This document shows positions 1 to 9,238 of a DNA stretch of 16,016 nt, in pieces. Source of the stretch: DASYQD01 sp036005845. Lineage in GTDB: Bacteria > Acidobacteriota > Thermoanaerobaculia > Multivoradales > JAIOJS01. The DNA is taken from positions 1 through 16,016 of the forward strand of contig DASYQD010000188.1 of the NCBI GenBank assembly GCA_036005845.1. Reading direction: 5' to 3'. Each line of letters begins with the position of its first letter. Positions within the stretch are counted from its first letter, which is position 1. Position numbers and translations under genes: made by a program. A model generated the notes under the pieces. The model made no database searches and had not been told where the DNA came from. It saw nothing but the letters and a program-made list of their open reading frames with translations.

Positions 1-87
1 ATGTTGCGGCTTCCCTGTCGTGGGGCCCGCCGGCTCGTTCCCGGCCGCCCCGCTCCACCTCCGCTCCCCAACCAAGGAGAGCGGAGG

Positions 88-756
88 ATGTTCGAGCCGT
101 TTCAGCGACGGGATGGAGGAGGAGAGGGACGGGAGACCGGCGGCGCGCTCGCCGCGCGGTATTGGGAGGAGTTCGCGCGCGCCCACGGCCAGGAGCTGGT
201 GCGCTGCGTGGCGGCGGCGATGCGCCGCATGGGATGGCGGCCGGAGCCTTGCGAGGTGGACGAGCTGGTGCAGGAGGTCTACTGCCGCCTGCTCGTCGGA
301 CGCCTGCCGATGGACATCGGCGAGTGGACCCACGGCCAGCTCTGGGCCTACCTGCACCGCGTGGTGCGCAACGTCGCCGTCGACGAGGTGCGCTCGCGCT
401 GCGCGCGCAAGCGCGGCGGCCCGCCACAGGGAGAAGCCGACGGGCAACACCGCGAGGTCGGACCGTCGCTGGGCGAGCACCGCGCGCCAGGGCCGACGCC
501 GGAGGAGCGGCTGCTGGCGCGCGAGCAGGCGCGGGCGCTGCGCCGCCGCGTCCACGAGCTCGGCGGTCCCGAGCATGGAGCGCGCAACCTGCGCATCCTC
601 GAGCTGGCCGCCGTCGAGGGGTGCACGGCGGCCGAGATCTCACGGCGGCTCGCCGGCGCGCTCACCGCCAGCAGCATCCACACCGTGCTCCACCGGCTGC
701 GGCACCAGCTCGCGGCGATGCCCGGACCGGAGCTGGCGGCGATGGTGGAGGTGTGA
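88..756 (+). CDS. ECF-like sigma-70 family RNA polymerase sigma factor
   Basis: Probable alternative sigma factor of 222 aa that would direct RNA polymerase to a dedicated promoter set. The ATG at 88 is preceded by AAGGAGA at 74-80 with a 7-nt spacer, so I prefer it to the in-frame ATG at position 1, which would add 29 Pro/Arg-rich residues. Region 2 is seen as EVDELVQEVYCRLL followed by LWAYLHRVVRNVAVDEVRSR, the core-binding and -10 recognition helices. A charged, poorly conserved linker of about 60 residues follows. Region 4 is the HTH-like stretch with GCTAAEISRRL and SSIHTVLHRLRHQLA. No anti-sigma gene follows; the next gene is sodA after a hairpin. Family assignment is fairly safe, but the regulon is unknown. 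An anti-sigma gene could lie upstream, outside the window. Confidence 0.8.
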   Translation: MFEPFQRRDGGGEGRETGGALAARYWEEFARAHGQELVRCVAAAMRRMGWRPEPCEVDELVQEVYCRLLVGRLPMDIGEWTHGQLWAYLHRVVRNVAVDEVRSRCARKRGGPPQGEADGQHREVGPSLGEHRAPGPTPEERLLAREQARALRRRVHELGGPEHGARNLRILELAAVEGCTAAEISRRLAGALTASSIHTVLHRLRHQLAAMPGPELAAMVEV

Positions 757-775
757 CGGCGGCGGGCAGCCGGCG

Positions 776-804
776 TAGCACTGGGCTTGTGAAAGCCGGT
801 GCTA
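776..804 (+). promoter_or_regulatory. Hairpin between the sigma gene and sodA
   Basis: TAGCAC (776-781) pairs with GTGCTA (799-804). Inside it GGCTT (784-788) pairs with AAGCC (793-797) around the loop GTGA, with a small internal bulge. This gives 11 base pairs in 29 nt. It starts 20 nt after the sigma stop codon and ends 11 nt before the sodA Shine-Dalgarno GGAGG. No T-run follows, so it is not a classical terminator. It could be a terminator of a high-GC type, a 5' UTR element of sodA, or an operator. A possible extended -10 (TGCTATCGT, 800-808) overlaps its right arm. The structure is seen; the function is inference. Confidence 0.45.
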
Positions 805-828
805 TCGTCATCGCTGGAGGATTTCACG

Positions 829-1434
829 ATGTACGAACTGCCGAAGCTCCCCTATGCCTACGACGCCCTCGAGCCGCACATCGACGCGCGGACGATGGAG
901 ATCCACCACACCAAGCATCACCAGGCCTACGTCACCAACTTGAACGGCGCCATCGAGAAGCACCCCGAGCTGGGCAGCAAGAGCGTCGAAGACCTGCTGC
1001 GCGGCATCGACTCGGTGCCCGAGGACGTGCGCACGGTGGTGCGCAACCACGGCGGCGGCCACGCCAACCACTCCTTCTTCTGGCAGATCATGGGCCCCGA
1101 CGGCGGCGGTCCGCCCACCGGCGCCCTGGCGGAGGCGATCGCCTCGGCGTTCGGCAGCTTCGAAGGCTTCAAGGAGAAGCTCAACGACGCGGCGACGAAG
1201 CGCTTCGGCTCGGGCTGGGGGTGGTTGACGGCGAGCGGCGGCAAGCTGGAGGTCACCTCGAGCGCCAACCAGGACAGCCCGCTGATGGAAGGCAAGACGC
1301 CGCTGTTGGGCGTGGACGTGTGGGAGCACGCCTACTACCTCAAGTACCAGAACCGGCGGCCGGACTACCTGGCGGCGTGGTGGAACGTCGTCAACTGGGC
1401 CGAGGTCGCCAAGCGCTACGACGCCGCGAAGTGA
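829..1434 (+). CDS. sodA: Superoxide dismutase, Mn-type of the Fe/Mn family
   Basis: Cytoplasmic enzyme of 201 aa that converts superoxide to oxygen and hydrogen peroxide. No signal peptide is present. The ATG at 829 has GGAGG at 816-820 with an 8-nt spacer; an in-frame GTG at 799 would add 10 residues but lies inside the hairpin. All four metal ligands are visible: His27 in HHTKHHQAY, His81 in GGGHANHSFFW, and Asp163 and His167 in DVWEHAYYLKY. Gly77 and Gln148 (in SANQDSP) are the pattern of Mn rather than Fe enzymes, although cambialistic activity cannot be excluded. Length is typical of the family. The gene appears to be its own transcription unit, between the upstream hairpin and the tRNA promoter region. 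Confidence 0.96.
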   Translation: MYELPKLPYAYDALEPHIDARTMEIHHTKHHQAYVTNLNGAIEKHPELGSKSVEDLLRGIDSVPEDVRTVVRNHGGGHANHSFFWQIMGPDGGGPPTGALAEAIASAFGSFEGFKEKLNDAATKRFGSGWGWLTASGGKLEVTSSANQDSPLMEGKTPLLGVDVWEHAYYLKYQNRRPDYLAAWWNVVNWAEVAKRYDAAK

Positions 1435-1457
1435 GCGCCGCGGCGGCCGCCGTCGCC

Positions 1458-1486
1458 TTGAAGCAAGCGCCTCTTTCGACTAAGGT
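1458..1486 (+). promoter_or_regulatory. Candidate sigma-70 promoter for the tRNA/tilS operon
   Basis: TTGAAG (1458-1463) and TAAGGT (1481-1486) are separated by exactly 17 nt, and the tRNA begins 14 nt after the second box. The -35 matches TTGA of TTGACA, and the -10 matches T1, A2 and T6 of TATAAT. Position and spacing are right for a tRNA promoter, but the -10 is imperfect. It lies in the 66-bp gap after sodA, which also contains the palindrome CGGCGGCCGCCG at 1441-1452. Confidence 0.5.
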
Positions 1487-1500
1487 TCGCCCTCTTCGGC

Positions 1501-1577
1501 GGCGGTGTAGCTCAGCTGGTTAGAGCGAGCGGCTCATAACCGCTAGGTCATGGGTTCGAGTCCCGTCACCGCCACCA
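1501..1577 (+). tRNA. tRNA with CAU anticodon (elongator Met, possibly Ile2)
   Basis: A complete 77-nt cloverleaf with encoded CCA. The acceptor GGCGGTG (1501-1507) pairs fully with CACCGCC (1567-1573); A1574 is the discriminator and 1575-1577 is CCA. The D-arm is GCTC/GAGC, the anticodon stem is AGCGG/CCGCT, and the loop CTCATAA has anticodon CAT at 1535-1537. The T-loop is TTCGAGT. The 1-72 pair is G-C and the three G:C pairs of initiators are missing, so it is not tRNA-fMet. The acceptor and D-arm look like elongator tRNA-Met. The loop and flanking pairs also resemble tRNA-Ile2, whose C34 is changed to lysidine by TilS, encoded immediately downstream. Sequence alone does not settle Met versus Ile2. 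Confidence 0.95.
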
Positions 1578-2761
1578 CTTCCCTCCTCGGAGCGAGCGAG
1601 GGGGCGATCGCGGCGCTGGCGGCCGCGGTCGAACGGTGCCTGCGCGAGCACGGCGCCGGCGGCGCCGCGAACGCCGAAGAGCCGATCGTCGTGGCGTTCT
1701 CGGGCGGACCCGATTCGCTGGCGTTGTTGCTCGCCGTGCGACGGCCGGCGTCGAAGTTACGCCTGCATCCGATCGCCGCGCACGTCGACCATCGTCTCGA
1801 TCCCGGCTCCGCCGCGAGGGCGGAAGTAGCGAGGCGGCTGGCGGGTCAGCTCGACGTCCCCTTTCGCCTGCTCGTCGCGCCTTCGCCCGACAACGCGAAG
1901 CGCGAGAGCCGCGAGGCCGCCGCCCGCCGCATCCGCTATCGGCTGCTCGACGAGCTGCGCCGCGAGCTGGGCGCGCGTTTCGTGCTCACCGCGCACCATG
2001 CCGACGACCAAGCGGAGACGGTGCTGCTGCGGCTCGCGCACGGCTCGGGCCTCGCCGGCCTCGCCGGCATGGCGCCTCGTCACCAGACCGTCGTACGCCC
2101 GCTCCTCTCGGTGCCGCGCCGCGATCTCCGCGCCGCAATCGTCGCCGCGCAGCTCGCGCCGCTCGCGGACCCGACGAACCACGATCTCTCCCTCCCGCGC
2201 AACCGCCTGCGCCACCTGCTGCTGCCGGTCCTTGGCGAGAAAGCCGCGGCCGGCGCCCGCAGTCTCGGCGCTGCCGCGGCACTGCTCGCCGCCGGCGTCG
2301 AACGGCGGCTGGTCGAGCTTCTGCCGGCGCTCGCCGAGAGCCGCGCAGACGCTGCGCCGCCGCGGCTACCGCTCCGCGACCTTCGCCGCCTTCCCGCCGA
2401 GCTGCTGCCGTGGGCATTGGCCCTCCTCCACCGCCGCTCGGGCGTCGAATACCCGCCGCGCGCGGTGGCGGTCGCCGAGCTGCGGCGGCAGCTCTACCGC
2501 TGCGATCGCGTCACCTGCGACTGCGGCGGCGGCTGGCGGTGGCGCACCGATCGGGCCGGCCGGCTGCGCGTCGAGCCCGCTGCACTTGGTCATCCAGAGC
2601 GCCCGGAAGTGGCCGCATCACCTTTCACTTATACTGTCGAGGAACGCGGGGAGGTGGAGATCAGCGAAGCCGGCACGACCGTTCGCTCGTCGCAGCCGCC
2701 CGTCGCCGCCCGTGTCCGCCGGATGCGGCGCGGCGCGCCCGCCACGGTGGAGACCCGATGA
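1550..2761 (+). CDS. tilS: tRNA(Ile)-lysidine synthase
   Basis: ATP-dependent enzyme that attaches lysine to C34 of tRNA-Ile2(CAU) so it reads AUA. The N-type ATP pyrophosphatase PP-loop is SGGPDS (residues 51-56, codons from 1700). Further family blocks are HVDHRLDPGS, AHHADDQAETVLLRL and the RNRLRHLLLP segment, followed by a less conserved C-terminal domain. The start is a real problem. The only ATG, GTG or TTG upstream of the PP-loop with room for the usual N-terminal helix is the ATG at 1550, inside the T-arm of the tRNA. The next one, GTG 1691, falls only three codons before the motif. A CTG at 1616 would give a family-typical N-terminus. The 3' end is firm: TGA 2759-2761 overlaps the next start by ATGA. 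Confidence 0.9.
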   Translation: MGSSPVTATTSLLGASEGAIAALAAAVERCLREHGAGGAANAEEPIVVAFSGGPDSLALLLAVRRPASKLRLHPIAAHVDHRLDPGSAARAEVARRLAGQLDVPFRLLVAPSPDNAKRESREAAARRIRYRLLDELRRELGARFVLTAHHADDQAETVLLRLAHGSGLAGLAGMAPRHQTVVRPLLSVPRRDLRAAIVAAQLAPLADPTNHDLSLPRNRLRHLLLPVLGEKAAAGARSLGAAAALLAAGVERRLVELLPALAESRADAAPPRLPLRDLRRLPAELLPWALALLHRRSGVEYPPRAVAVAELRRQLYRCDRVTCDCGGGWRWRTDRAGRLRVEPAALGHPERPEVAASPFTYTVEERGEVEISEAGTTVRSSQPPVAARVRRMRRGAPATVETR

Positions 2762-3330
2762 GCGCGCCGACGATCAAGATCCTCTTCGACGCCCGCGCCA
2801 TCGCCGCGCGGGTGCAGGCGCTCGGCCAGCGGCTGCAGCGCGAGGTGGCGCACGAGGACCCGCTGGTCGTCACGCTGCTCGGCGGCTCGGTGATCTTCCT
2901 CGCCGACTTGATCCGCTCGATCAGCACGCCGCTGCGCTACGAGTTCATGCAGGTCGAGTACACGGCGCGCGAGGAGGACGGGGCCGAGGAGGTGGTCGAC
3001 ATCCACTACCCGATCCCGCTCGAGGTCTCCGGCCAGAGCGTGCTGGTGTTGAAGGACGTCGTCAGCAGCGCCGTCATCGAGACCTACCTCGCCAACCAGC
3101 TCCTGCAGCGCGGCGCCCGCAAGGTGCGCTTCATCGCCCTCGTCGATCTGCCCAAGGAGCGCAAGACCCACTGCCAGGTCGACTACAGCGTCTTCACCAC
3201 CGAGCGCTCGGCGCGCCTCGTCGGCTACGGCATGAAGCACCACGGCAGGCACGGCAACCTGCCCTACATCGGCTACCTGGCGGAGGGTGGACCCGGAATC
3301 GAACAGGGGGTTCATGCGTTGAAGGTGTGA
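2758..3330 (+). CDS. Degenerate hypoxanthine phosphoribosyltransferase-like protein
   Basis: A 190-aa HPRT homologue, close to the family length, in the position hpt holds between tilS and ftsH. The start is the ATG of an ATGA overlap, with GGTGGAG at 2746-2752 as ribosome site. The fold is recognisable: GGSVIFLADLI near residue 42, EFMQVEY, the PRPP-loop position and GNLPYIGYLAEG near the end. Key residues are changed. The loop normally reading V-E-D-I-I-D-T-G-x-T is LKDVVSSAVI (residues 98-107), so the Glu, the catalytic Asp, the Gly and the last Thr are gone. The usual LKG pyrophosphate loop is LGG at 41-43. The magnesium Asp in GYGLDY is Lys160. Ordinary purine salvage looks unlikely; a structural or regulatory role, or a changed substrate, is inference. 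Confidence 0.85.
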   Translation: MSAPTIKILFDARAIAARVQALGQRLQREVAHEDPLVVTLLGGSVIFLADLIRSISTPLRYEFMQVEYTAREEDGAEEVVDIHYPIPLEVSGQSVLVLKDVVSSAVIETYLANQLLQRGARKVRFIALVDLPKERKTHCQVDYSVFTTERSARLVGYGMKHHGRHGNLPYIGYLAEGGPGIEQGVHALKV

Positions 3331-3380
3331 GGGATAGCCCTCCCGCGTCTCCCCCGAATGCAGCAAAGGAACATCCGACA

Positions 3381-5324
<1,944 letters not shown>

Positions 5325-5327
<3 letters not shown>

Positions 5328-5350
5328 TCCCTTGATCCGTTGATCCTTTG
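5325..5350 (+). repeat. Three-copy 8-bp tandem repeat at the ftsH/folP junction
   Basis: TGATCCCT, TGATCCGT and TGATCCTT lie head to tail at 5325-5332, 5333-5340 and 5341-5348, followed by the start of a fourth unit (TGA at 5349). The first unit is the ftsH stop codon and the end of the third contributes to the proposed folP TTG start. Because the unit is 8 bp, successive TGA triplets fall in all three frames. Confidence 0.8.
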
Positions 5351-6304
5351 AAGGCCGCCGCCACGCCCGCTCCGCTCCTGGACAGCGAAGCATCGGCGCC
5401 GGCGGCGGTCCCCTCGTGGCGGCTGTCCTTGCCGCGCGGGCGCACCCTCGCGCTGGGCGGCGGCCGGACACAGGTGATGGGCGTGCTCAACCTGACGCCC
5501 GACTCGTTCAGCGACGGCGGCAGGTTCTGGACCGGCGGCGAAGGCGGTGCCGGGCGCATCGATCCCGAGCCGGTGCTCATGCAGGCGCGGACGATGCTCG
5601 CCGCCGGTGCCGAGCTGCTCGACCTCGGCGCCGAGTCGACGCGGCCGGCGGGGAAGACCTACGGCGCCGGCGCCGCGGCGGTGCCTGCAGAAGAAGAGAT
5701 CGCACGCCTGCTGCCGGCGCTCGAGCGGCTGCGCGCCGATACCGACGTTGTGCTGTCGGTCGACACGCGCAAGGGCGACGTGGCGCGCGCCGCGCTCGCG
5801 GCCGGCGCGGACCTCGTCAACGACGTGAGCGGCGGCGCCGACCCCGCGCTGCTGCGCGCCGTCGCTGCAGCCGGCTGCCCGCTGGTGCTCATGCACAGCC
5901 GCGGCGAGCTCGCCGACATGCACCTCCATGCCCGCTACGACGACGTGGTCGCCGAAGTGCGCGCCGAGCTCGCCGCCGCGCTCGCGCGCGCCGAGGCCGC
6001 CGGCGTCGACCGCGCGCAGGTGGTGCTCGACCCCGGCATCGGCTTCGCCAAGACGCGCGTCCACAACCTGGCGCTGCTGCGGCGCCTCGACGCCCTCGGC
6101 GAGCTCGGCCGCCCGCTGCTCGTCGGCGCCAGCCGCAAGAGCTTCATCGGCGAGCTCACCGGCGCGCCGCCCGCGGAGCGCCTCGCCGGCAGCCTCGCCG
6201 CCGTCGGCTGGGCGGCGCGCCACGGCGCCGCCATCGTGCGCGTGCACGACGTCGCGGCGACGGTGGAGTTCCTTGCCATCGACCGCGCCATCGCGCAGGC
6301 TTGA
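5348..6304 (+). CDS. folP: Dihydropteroate synthase
   Basis: Folate pathway enzyme of 318 aa joining p-aminobenzoate to the pterin pyrophosphate; the target of sulfonamides. Family motifs are MGVLNLTPDSFSDGG near residue 44, GAESTRP (TIM-barrel strand 2), SVDTRK, NDVSGG, DPGIGFAKT and GASRKSFIG near the C-terminus. The proposed start is TTG 5348, which gives about 30 residues more than usual before the first motif and has no clear Shine-Dalgarno. An in-frame TTG at 5429 would give a more typical length, so the start is uncertain while the stop is firm. The gene sits 20 bp after ftsH and 5 bp before cdaA and is presumably cotranscribed and partly translationally coupled. Confidence 0.95.
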   Translation: MKAAATPAPLLDSEASAPAAVPSWRLSLPRGRTLALGGGRTQVMGVLNLTPDSFSDGGRFWTGGEGGAGRIDPEPVLMQARTMLAAGAELLDLGAESTRPAGKTYGAGAAAVPAEEEIARLLPALERLRADTDVVLSVDTRKGDVARAALAAGADLVNDVSGGADPALLRAVAAAGCPLVLMHSRGELADMHLHARYDDVVAEVRAELAAALARAEAAGVDRAQVVLDPGIGFAKTRVHNLALLRRLDALGELGRPLLVGASRKSFIGELTGAPPAERLAGSLAAVGWAARHGAAIVRVHDVAATVEFLAIDRAIAQA

Positions 6305-6309
6305 CCTCC

Positions 6310-7116
6310 GTGAACGCGGTCGTCCAGTTCCTGCAGCAGATCACCTGGCGCGACGCGCTCGACGTCTTCCTCGTCGCCGTCGTCATCTACAACCTGTTGC
6401 TGCTCATCCGCGGCACGCGCGCGGTGCAGGTCGTCTACGGCATCCTGGTGCTCGTCGGCGTCTACTACCTGGCGCGCCTCTTCGACCTGCTGACGCTGCA
6501 GACGGCGCTCTCCGCCTTCCTCACCTTCCTCCCCTTCGCCATCATCGTCCTCTTCCAGGACGAGATCCGCCGCGCGCTGGCGCAGTTCGGCAGCAAACCG
6601 ATCTGGGGCATCGGCGCGCACCAGCGCGTCGAGTCGGTGTTCCACGAGGTGGTGCTCGCCGCCACCGCGATGTCGGCGCGCCGCGTCGGCGCGCTGATCG
6701 TGCTCGAGCGCATGGCCGGCCTCAAGAACTTCGTCGACAACGGCATCCGCCTCGACGCCGTGGTCTCCTACGACCTGCTGCTCAACATCTTCAACCCGCA
6801 CACGACGCTGCACGACGGCGCGGTGATCGTGCAGGGCGACCGCCTCGCAGCGGCGGCGTGCTACCTGCCGCTCACCCGCACCGCCGAGCTGTCGAAGGAG
6901 TACGGCACACGCCACCGCGCGGCGCTCGGCATCAGCGAGGAGACCGACGCGGTGGCCGTGGTCGTCTCCGAAGAGACCGGCCGCGTCTCGGTGGCGCACC
7001 AGGGAACGCTGATCCGCGACCTCGACTCCAACGCGCTGCGCAACACCCTCTACAAGCTGCTGATCACCGACCTCTACCCGCGCGGCGGCCACCGCCTGGG
7101 GAGGAAGCGGCGGTGA
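6310..7116 (+). CDS. cdaA: Diadenylate cyclase CdaA (c-di-AMP synthase)
   Basis: Membrane enzyme of 268 aa that condenses two ATP to cyclic di-AMP. Three hydrophobic N-terminal helices span about residues 12-85, and the DAC domain follows. The catalytic motif DGA is at residues 169-171 (LHDGAVIV) and the RHR motif at 201-203 (GTRHRAALG); both are intact. GTG 6310 is chosen because it gives the usual short N-terminus before the first helix; TTG 6301, which overlaps the folP stop, is an alternative. No strong ribosome site is visible, so coupling to folP translation is likely. With ybbR and glmM downstream it forms the widely conserved c-di-AMP module, in which CdaR modulates CdaA and GlmM can inhibit it in Gram-positives. 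Confidence 0.96.
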   Translation: MNAVVQFLQQITWRDALDVFLVAVVIYNLLLLIRGTRAVQVVYGILVLVGVYYLARLFDLLTLQTALSAFLTFLPFAIIVLFQDEIRRALAQFGSKPIWGIGAHQRVESVFHEVVLAATAMSARRVGALIVLERMAGLKNFVDNGIRLDAVVSYDLLLNIFNPHTTLHDGAVIVQGDRLAAAACYLPLTRTAELSKEYGTRHRAALGISEETDAVAVVVSEETGRVSVAHQGTLIRDLDSNALRNTLYKLLITDLYPRGGHRLGRKRR

Positions 7117-7802
7117 GCCGGCGCGGCCGCCTCGGCGCGCTGCGCCTCATGGCGCTGGCGCTCGCCGTACTGCTCTGGCTGTGGGTCACCGTCGAGCGGC
7201 GCGGCGAGCGGCCGGCGGAAAAAATCGTCGATGCGACGGTGACGTACAATCCGCCGCCCGGCATGATGATCCTCGACCCGCAGGGAACCGTGCGCGTGCG
7301 GCTGCGCGGCAGCGAGCGCGCCATCCGCCGGGTCAACCCCTACCAGATCGACGTCCAGGTGGTGGTGCGCGCCGACCGCGAAGGCCCGCTGGAGGTGCGG
7401 CTGCTGCCCGAGGACGTGATGATGCCCGAGGGCATCGAGGCCGTCTCCATCGAGCCCAGCGTGCTGCGCCTCCACGTCGACCAGGAGGTGCGCCGGCTGC
7501 TGCCGGTCGAGGTGCCGCTGGTCGGCGAGCCGGCCGCCGGCGCGCAGCTCGCCGGCAAGCCGCGCGCCACGCCGGCCGAGGTGCTGGTGACCGGGCCGCG
7601 CAAGGTAGTGAGCCGGCTCTCCGCCGTGCGCGCCAACCCGATCAGCCTCGACGGCCACGCGCTCGACTTCCAGGAGTCGGCGCTCCTGGTGTCGCCCGAC
7701 CCGCTCGTCCAGATGCAGACGCAGGTGGTGTCGGTGACCGTGCCGATGCAGCAACCGCCGCCGGTGGCCGAGCCGACGCCGACGCCGCGGCGGCGCAGCT
7801 GA
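7113..7802 (+). CDS. ybbR: YbbR-domain protein (CdaR-like regulator of CdaA)
   Basis: A 229-aa single-pass membrane protein whose bulk lies outside the cytoplasm. The helix at about residues 9-26 (LRLMALALAVLLWLWVTV) is followed by two beta-rich YbbR repeats, roughly 35-110 and 120-205, and a short Pro/Thr-rich tail. GTG 7113 overlaps the cdaA stop as GTGA and has a strong ribosome site, GGGGAGG at 7098-7104. In Firmicutes the homologue CdaR binds and tunes CdaA; here the same partnership is inferred from the gene order. The protein has fewer YbbR repeats than the Firmicute form, as is usual in Gram-negatives. Confidence 0.9.
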   Translation: MSRRGRLGALRLMALALAVLLWLWVTVERRGERPAEKIVDATVTYNPPPGMMILDPQGTVRVRLRGSERAIRRVNPYQIDVQVVVRADREGPLEVRLLPEDVMMPEGIEAVSIEPSVLRLHVDQEVRRLLPVEVPLVGEPAAGAQLAGKPRATPAEVLVTGPRKVVSRLSAVRANPISLDGHALDFQESALLVSPDPLVQMQTQVVSVTVPMQQPPPVAEPTPTPRRRS

Positions 7803-7833
7803 GCCGGCATCGAAGCCGCAAGCGAGAGCGCAC

Positions 7834-9216
7834 GTGAGCGAGCAAGCGCCAGCTGTGAGTAATCCAGCGCAGCCGCGGCTGTTCGGCACCGACGGCATCC
7901 GCGCCCCGTTCGGCGAGCATCCGCTCGACCGCCCGACGGTGCTGGCGCTGGGCCGCGAGCTCGGGCTGACGCTCGCGGCGGAAATGAGGGAGCCGCTCGT
8001 GGTGATGGGCGGCGACACGCGCGACAGCACGCTGCCGCTCTGCCATTGGCTGGCGGCGGGCCTCGTCGATGCCGGAGCGCGCGTCACCTACCTCGACACC
8101 ATCCCGACGCCCGGCGTGGCCTGGGCGGTACGCGCGCTCGGCGCCCGCGCCGGAGTCACCGTGTCGGCGAGCCACAACCCGTGGCCCGACAACGGCATCA
8201 AGCTCTTCGACGAGCAGGGGCACAAGTGGTCGCCGGCGGCGGAGGCGAAGCTCGAGCGGGCGCTGGAGCAGCACCTCGCGGAAAGCGCGCGCGACGCCGC
8301 CGAGCCGTCGCTGCACGTGGACCGCAGCGGCTACGAAGCGTACGTCGGCTTCCTTACCGGTCTGCTGCCGGGAACGGGCGCGCTCGCCGGGCTGTCGGTG
8401 GTCCTCGACACCGCGAACGGCGCGACCCACGAGATCGCGCCGCGCGTGTTCGCCGCCCACGGCGCGACGGTGCGCCAGCTCGCCGGCGCGCCCGACGGCC
8501 GCAACATCAACCTCCACTCCGGCTCGACGCACCCCGAGGCGCTGGCCGCGGCGGTCGTCGAGTCCGGCGCCGACCTGGGCATCGCCTTCGACGGCGACGG
8601 CGACCGCGCGCTGCTCGTCGACGCGCAGGGCGAGGTGCGCGACGGCGACGCCATGCTCTATCTGTGGGCGCGGTCTCTCTTCGCCGAGGGACACCTCGAG
8701 CCGGCGGCGATCGTCGCCACCTCGATGAGCAACCTCGGCCTCGAGCACGGCCTGCGCGCGAGCGGCATCGACGTGGTGCGCTGCGACGTCGGCGACCGCA
8801 CAGTGATGGAGACGATGCGCGCGCAGGGCATCAAGCTCGGCGGCGAGCAGTCGGGTCACCTGGTGCACGCGCCCACCACCTCGACCGGCGACGGCCTCGT
8901 CACCGCGCTCACCCTCGCCCACCTCGTGCGCCGCAACAAGCGCCCGCTGGCGCAGCTCCTCGCCGGCTTCCGGCGCTTCCCGCAGATCCTGCGCAACGTG
9001 CGCGTGCGCGAGAAGCGGCCGTTCGCGGAGCTGCCGCAGGTGGCGGCGCAGCAGCAGGCGGTCGAAGCCGAGCTCCAGGGCAACGGCCGTCTCGTGCTGC
9101 GCTACAGCGGCACCGAGCCGCTCGCCCGCATCATGCTCGAAGGGCCGGAGCTGGCGGCGCTCGAAGCGCAGGCGGCGCGGCTCGAGAGCGCGATCCGCGA
9201 AGCGGTCGGCGCGTAG
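7834..9216 (+). CDS. glmM: Phosphoglucosamine mutase
   Basis: Cytoplasmic enzyme of 460 aa that converts glucosamine-6-phosphate to glucosamine-1-phosphate, feeding UDP-GlcNAc for peptidoglycan and lipopolysaccharide. The phosphoserine loop is SASHNP with catalytic Ser113, followed by DNGIKLF. The magnesium site is DGDGDR (253-258), the sugar-binding loop GGEQSGH (336-342) and the phosphate-binding loop RYSGTEP (423-429). The GTG start lies 31 bp after ybbR with only a weak GAGAG ribosome site. Length is slightly above the usual 445 or so residues. It is the last gene of the operon; a GC hairpin begins two bases after its stop codon. Confidence 0.97.
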   Translation: MSEQAPAVSNPAQPRLFGTDGIRAPFGEHPLDRPTVLALGRELGLTLAAEMREPLVVMGGDTRDSTLPLCHWLAAGLVDAGARVTYLDTIPTPGVAWAVRALGARAGVTVSASHNPWPDNGIKLFDEQGHKWSPAAEAKLERALEQHLAESARDAAEPSLHVDRSGYEAYVGFLTGLLPGTGALAGLSVVLDTANGATHEIAPRVFAAHGATVRQLAGAPDGRNINLHSGSTHPEALAAAVVESGADLGIAFDGDGDRALLVDAQGEVRDGDAMLYLWARSLFAEGHLEPAAIVATSMSNLGLEHGLRASGIDVVRCDVGDRTVMETMRAQGIKLGGEQSGHLVHAPTTSTGDGLVTALTLAHLVRRNKRPLAQLLAGFRRFPQILRNVRVREKRPFAELPQVAAQQQAVEAELQGNGRLVLRYSGTEPLARIMLEGPELAALEAQAARLESAIREAVGA

Positions 9217-9217
9217 G

Positions 9218-9238
9218 CCGTCGACGCGCGCGCGACGG
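9218..9238 (+). terminator. Hairpin just after glmM, possible terminator
   Basis: CCGTCG (9218-9223) is a perfect inverted match to CGACGG (9233-9238) around a 9-nt GC loop. It begins one base after the glmM stop codon. No T-run follows; instead TAGGAT comes next, so termination, if real, would not be of the canonical intrinsic type. Confidence 0.45.

Noticed and set aside
1..87. In-frame ATG at position 1 as start of the sigma factor
   Set aside because: It lacks a visible ribosome site and adds a Pro/Arg-rich stretch unlike a sigma N-terminus; ATG 88 has AAGGAGA at ideal distance.
1441..1452. Palindrome CGGCGGCCGCCG after sodA as a terminator
   Set aside because: There is no loop and no T-run, and such palindromes are common by chance at this GC content.
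3281..3343. Minus-strand GTTCGATTCCGGG-like sequence resembling a tRNA T-arm in the 3' end of the hpt-like gene
   Set aside because: The T-stem has a mismatch and no acceptor, anticodon or D-arm can be folded around it. It also reads as coding sequence, so it is probably coincidence rather than a tRNA remnant or att site.
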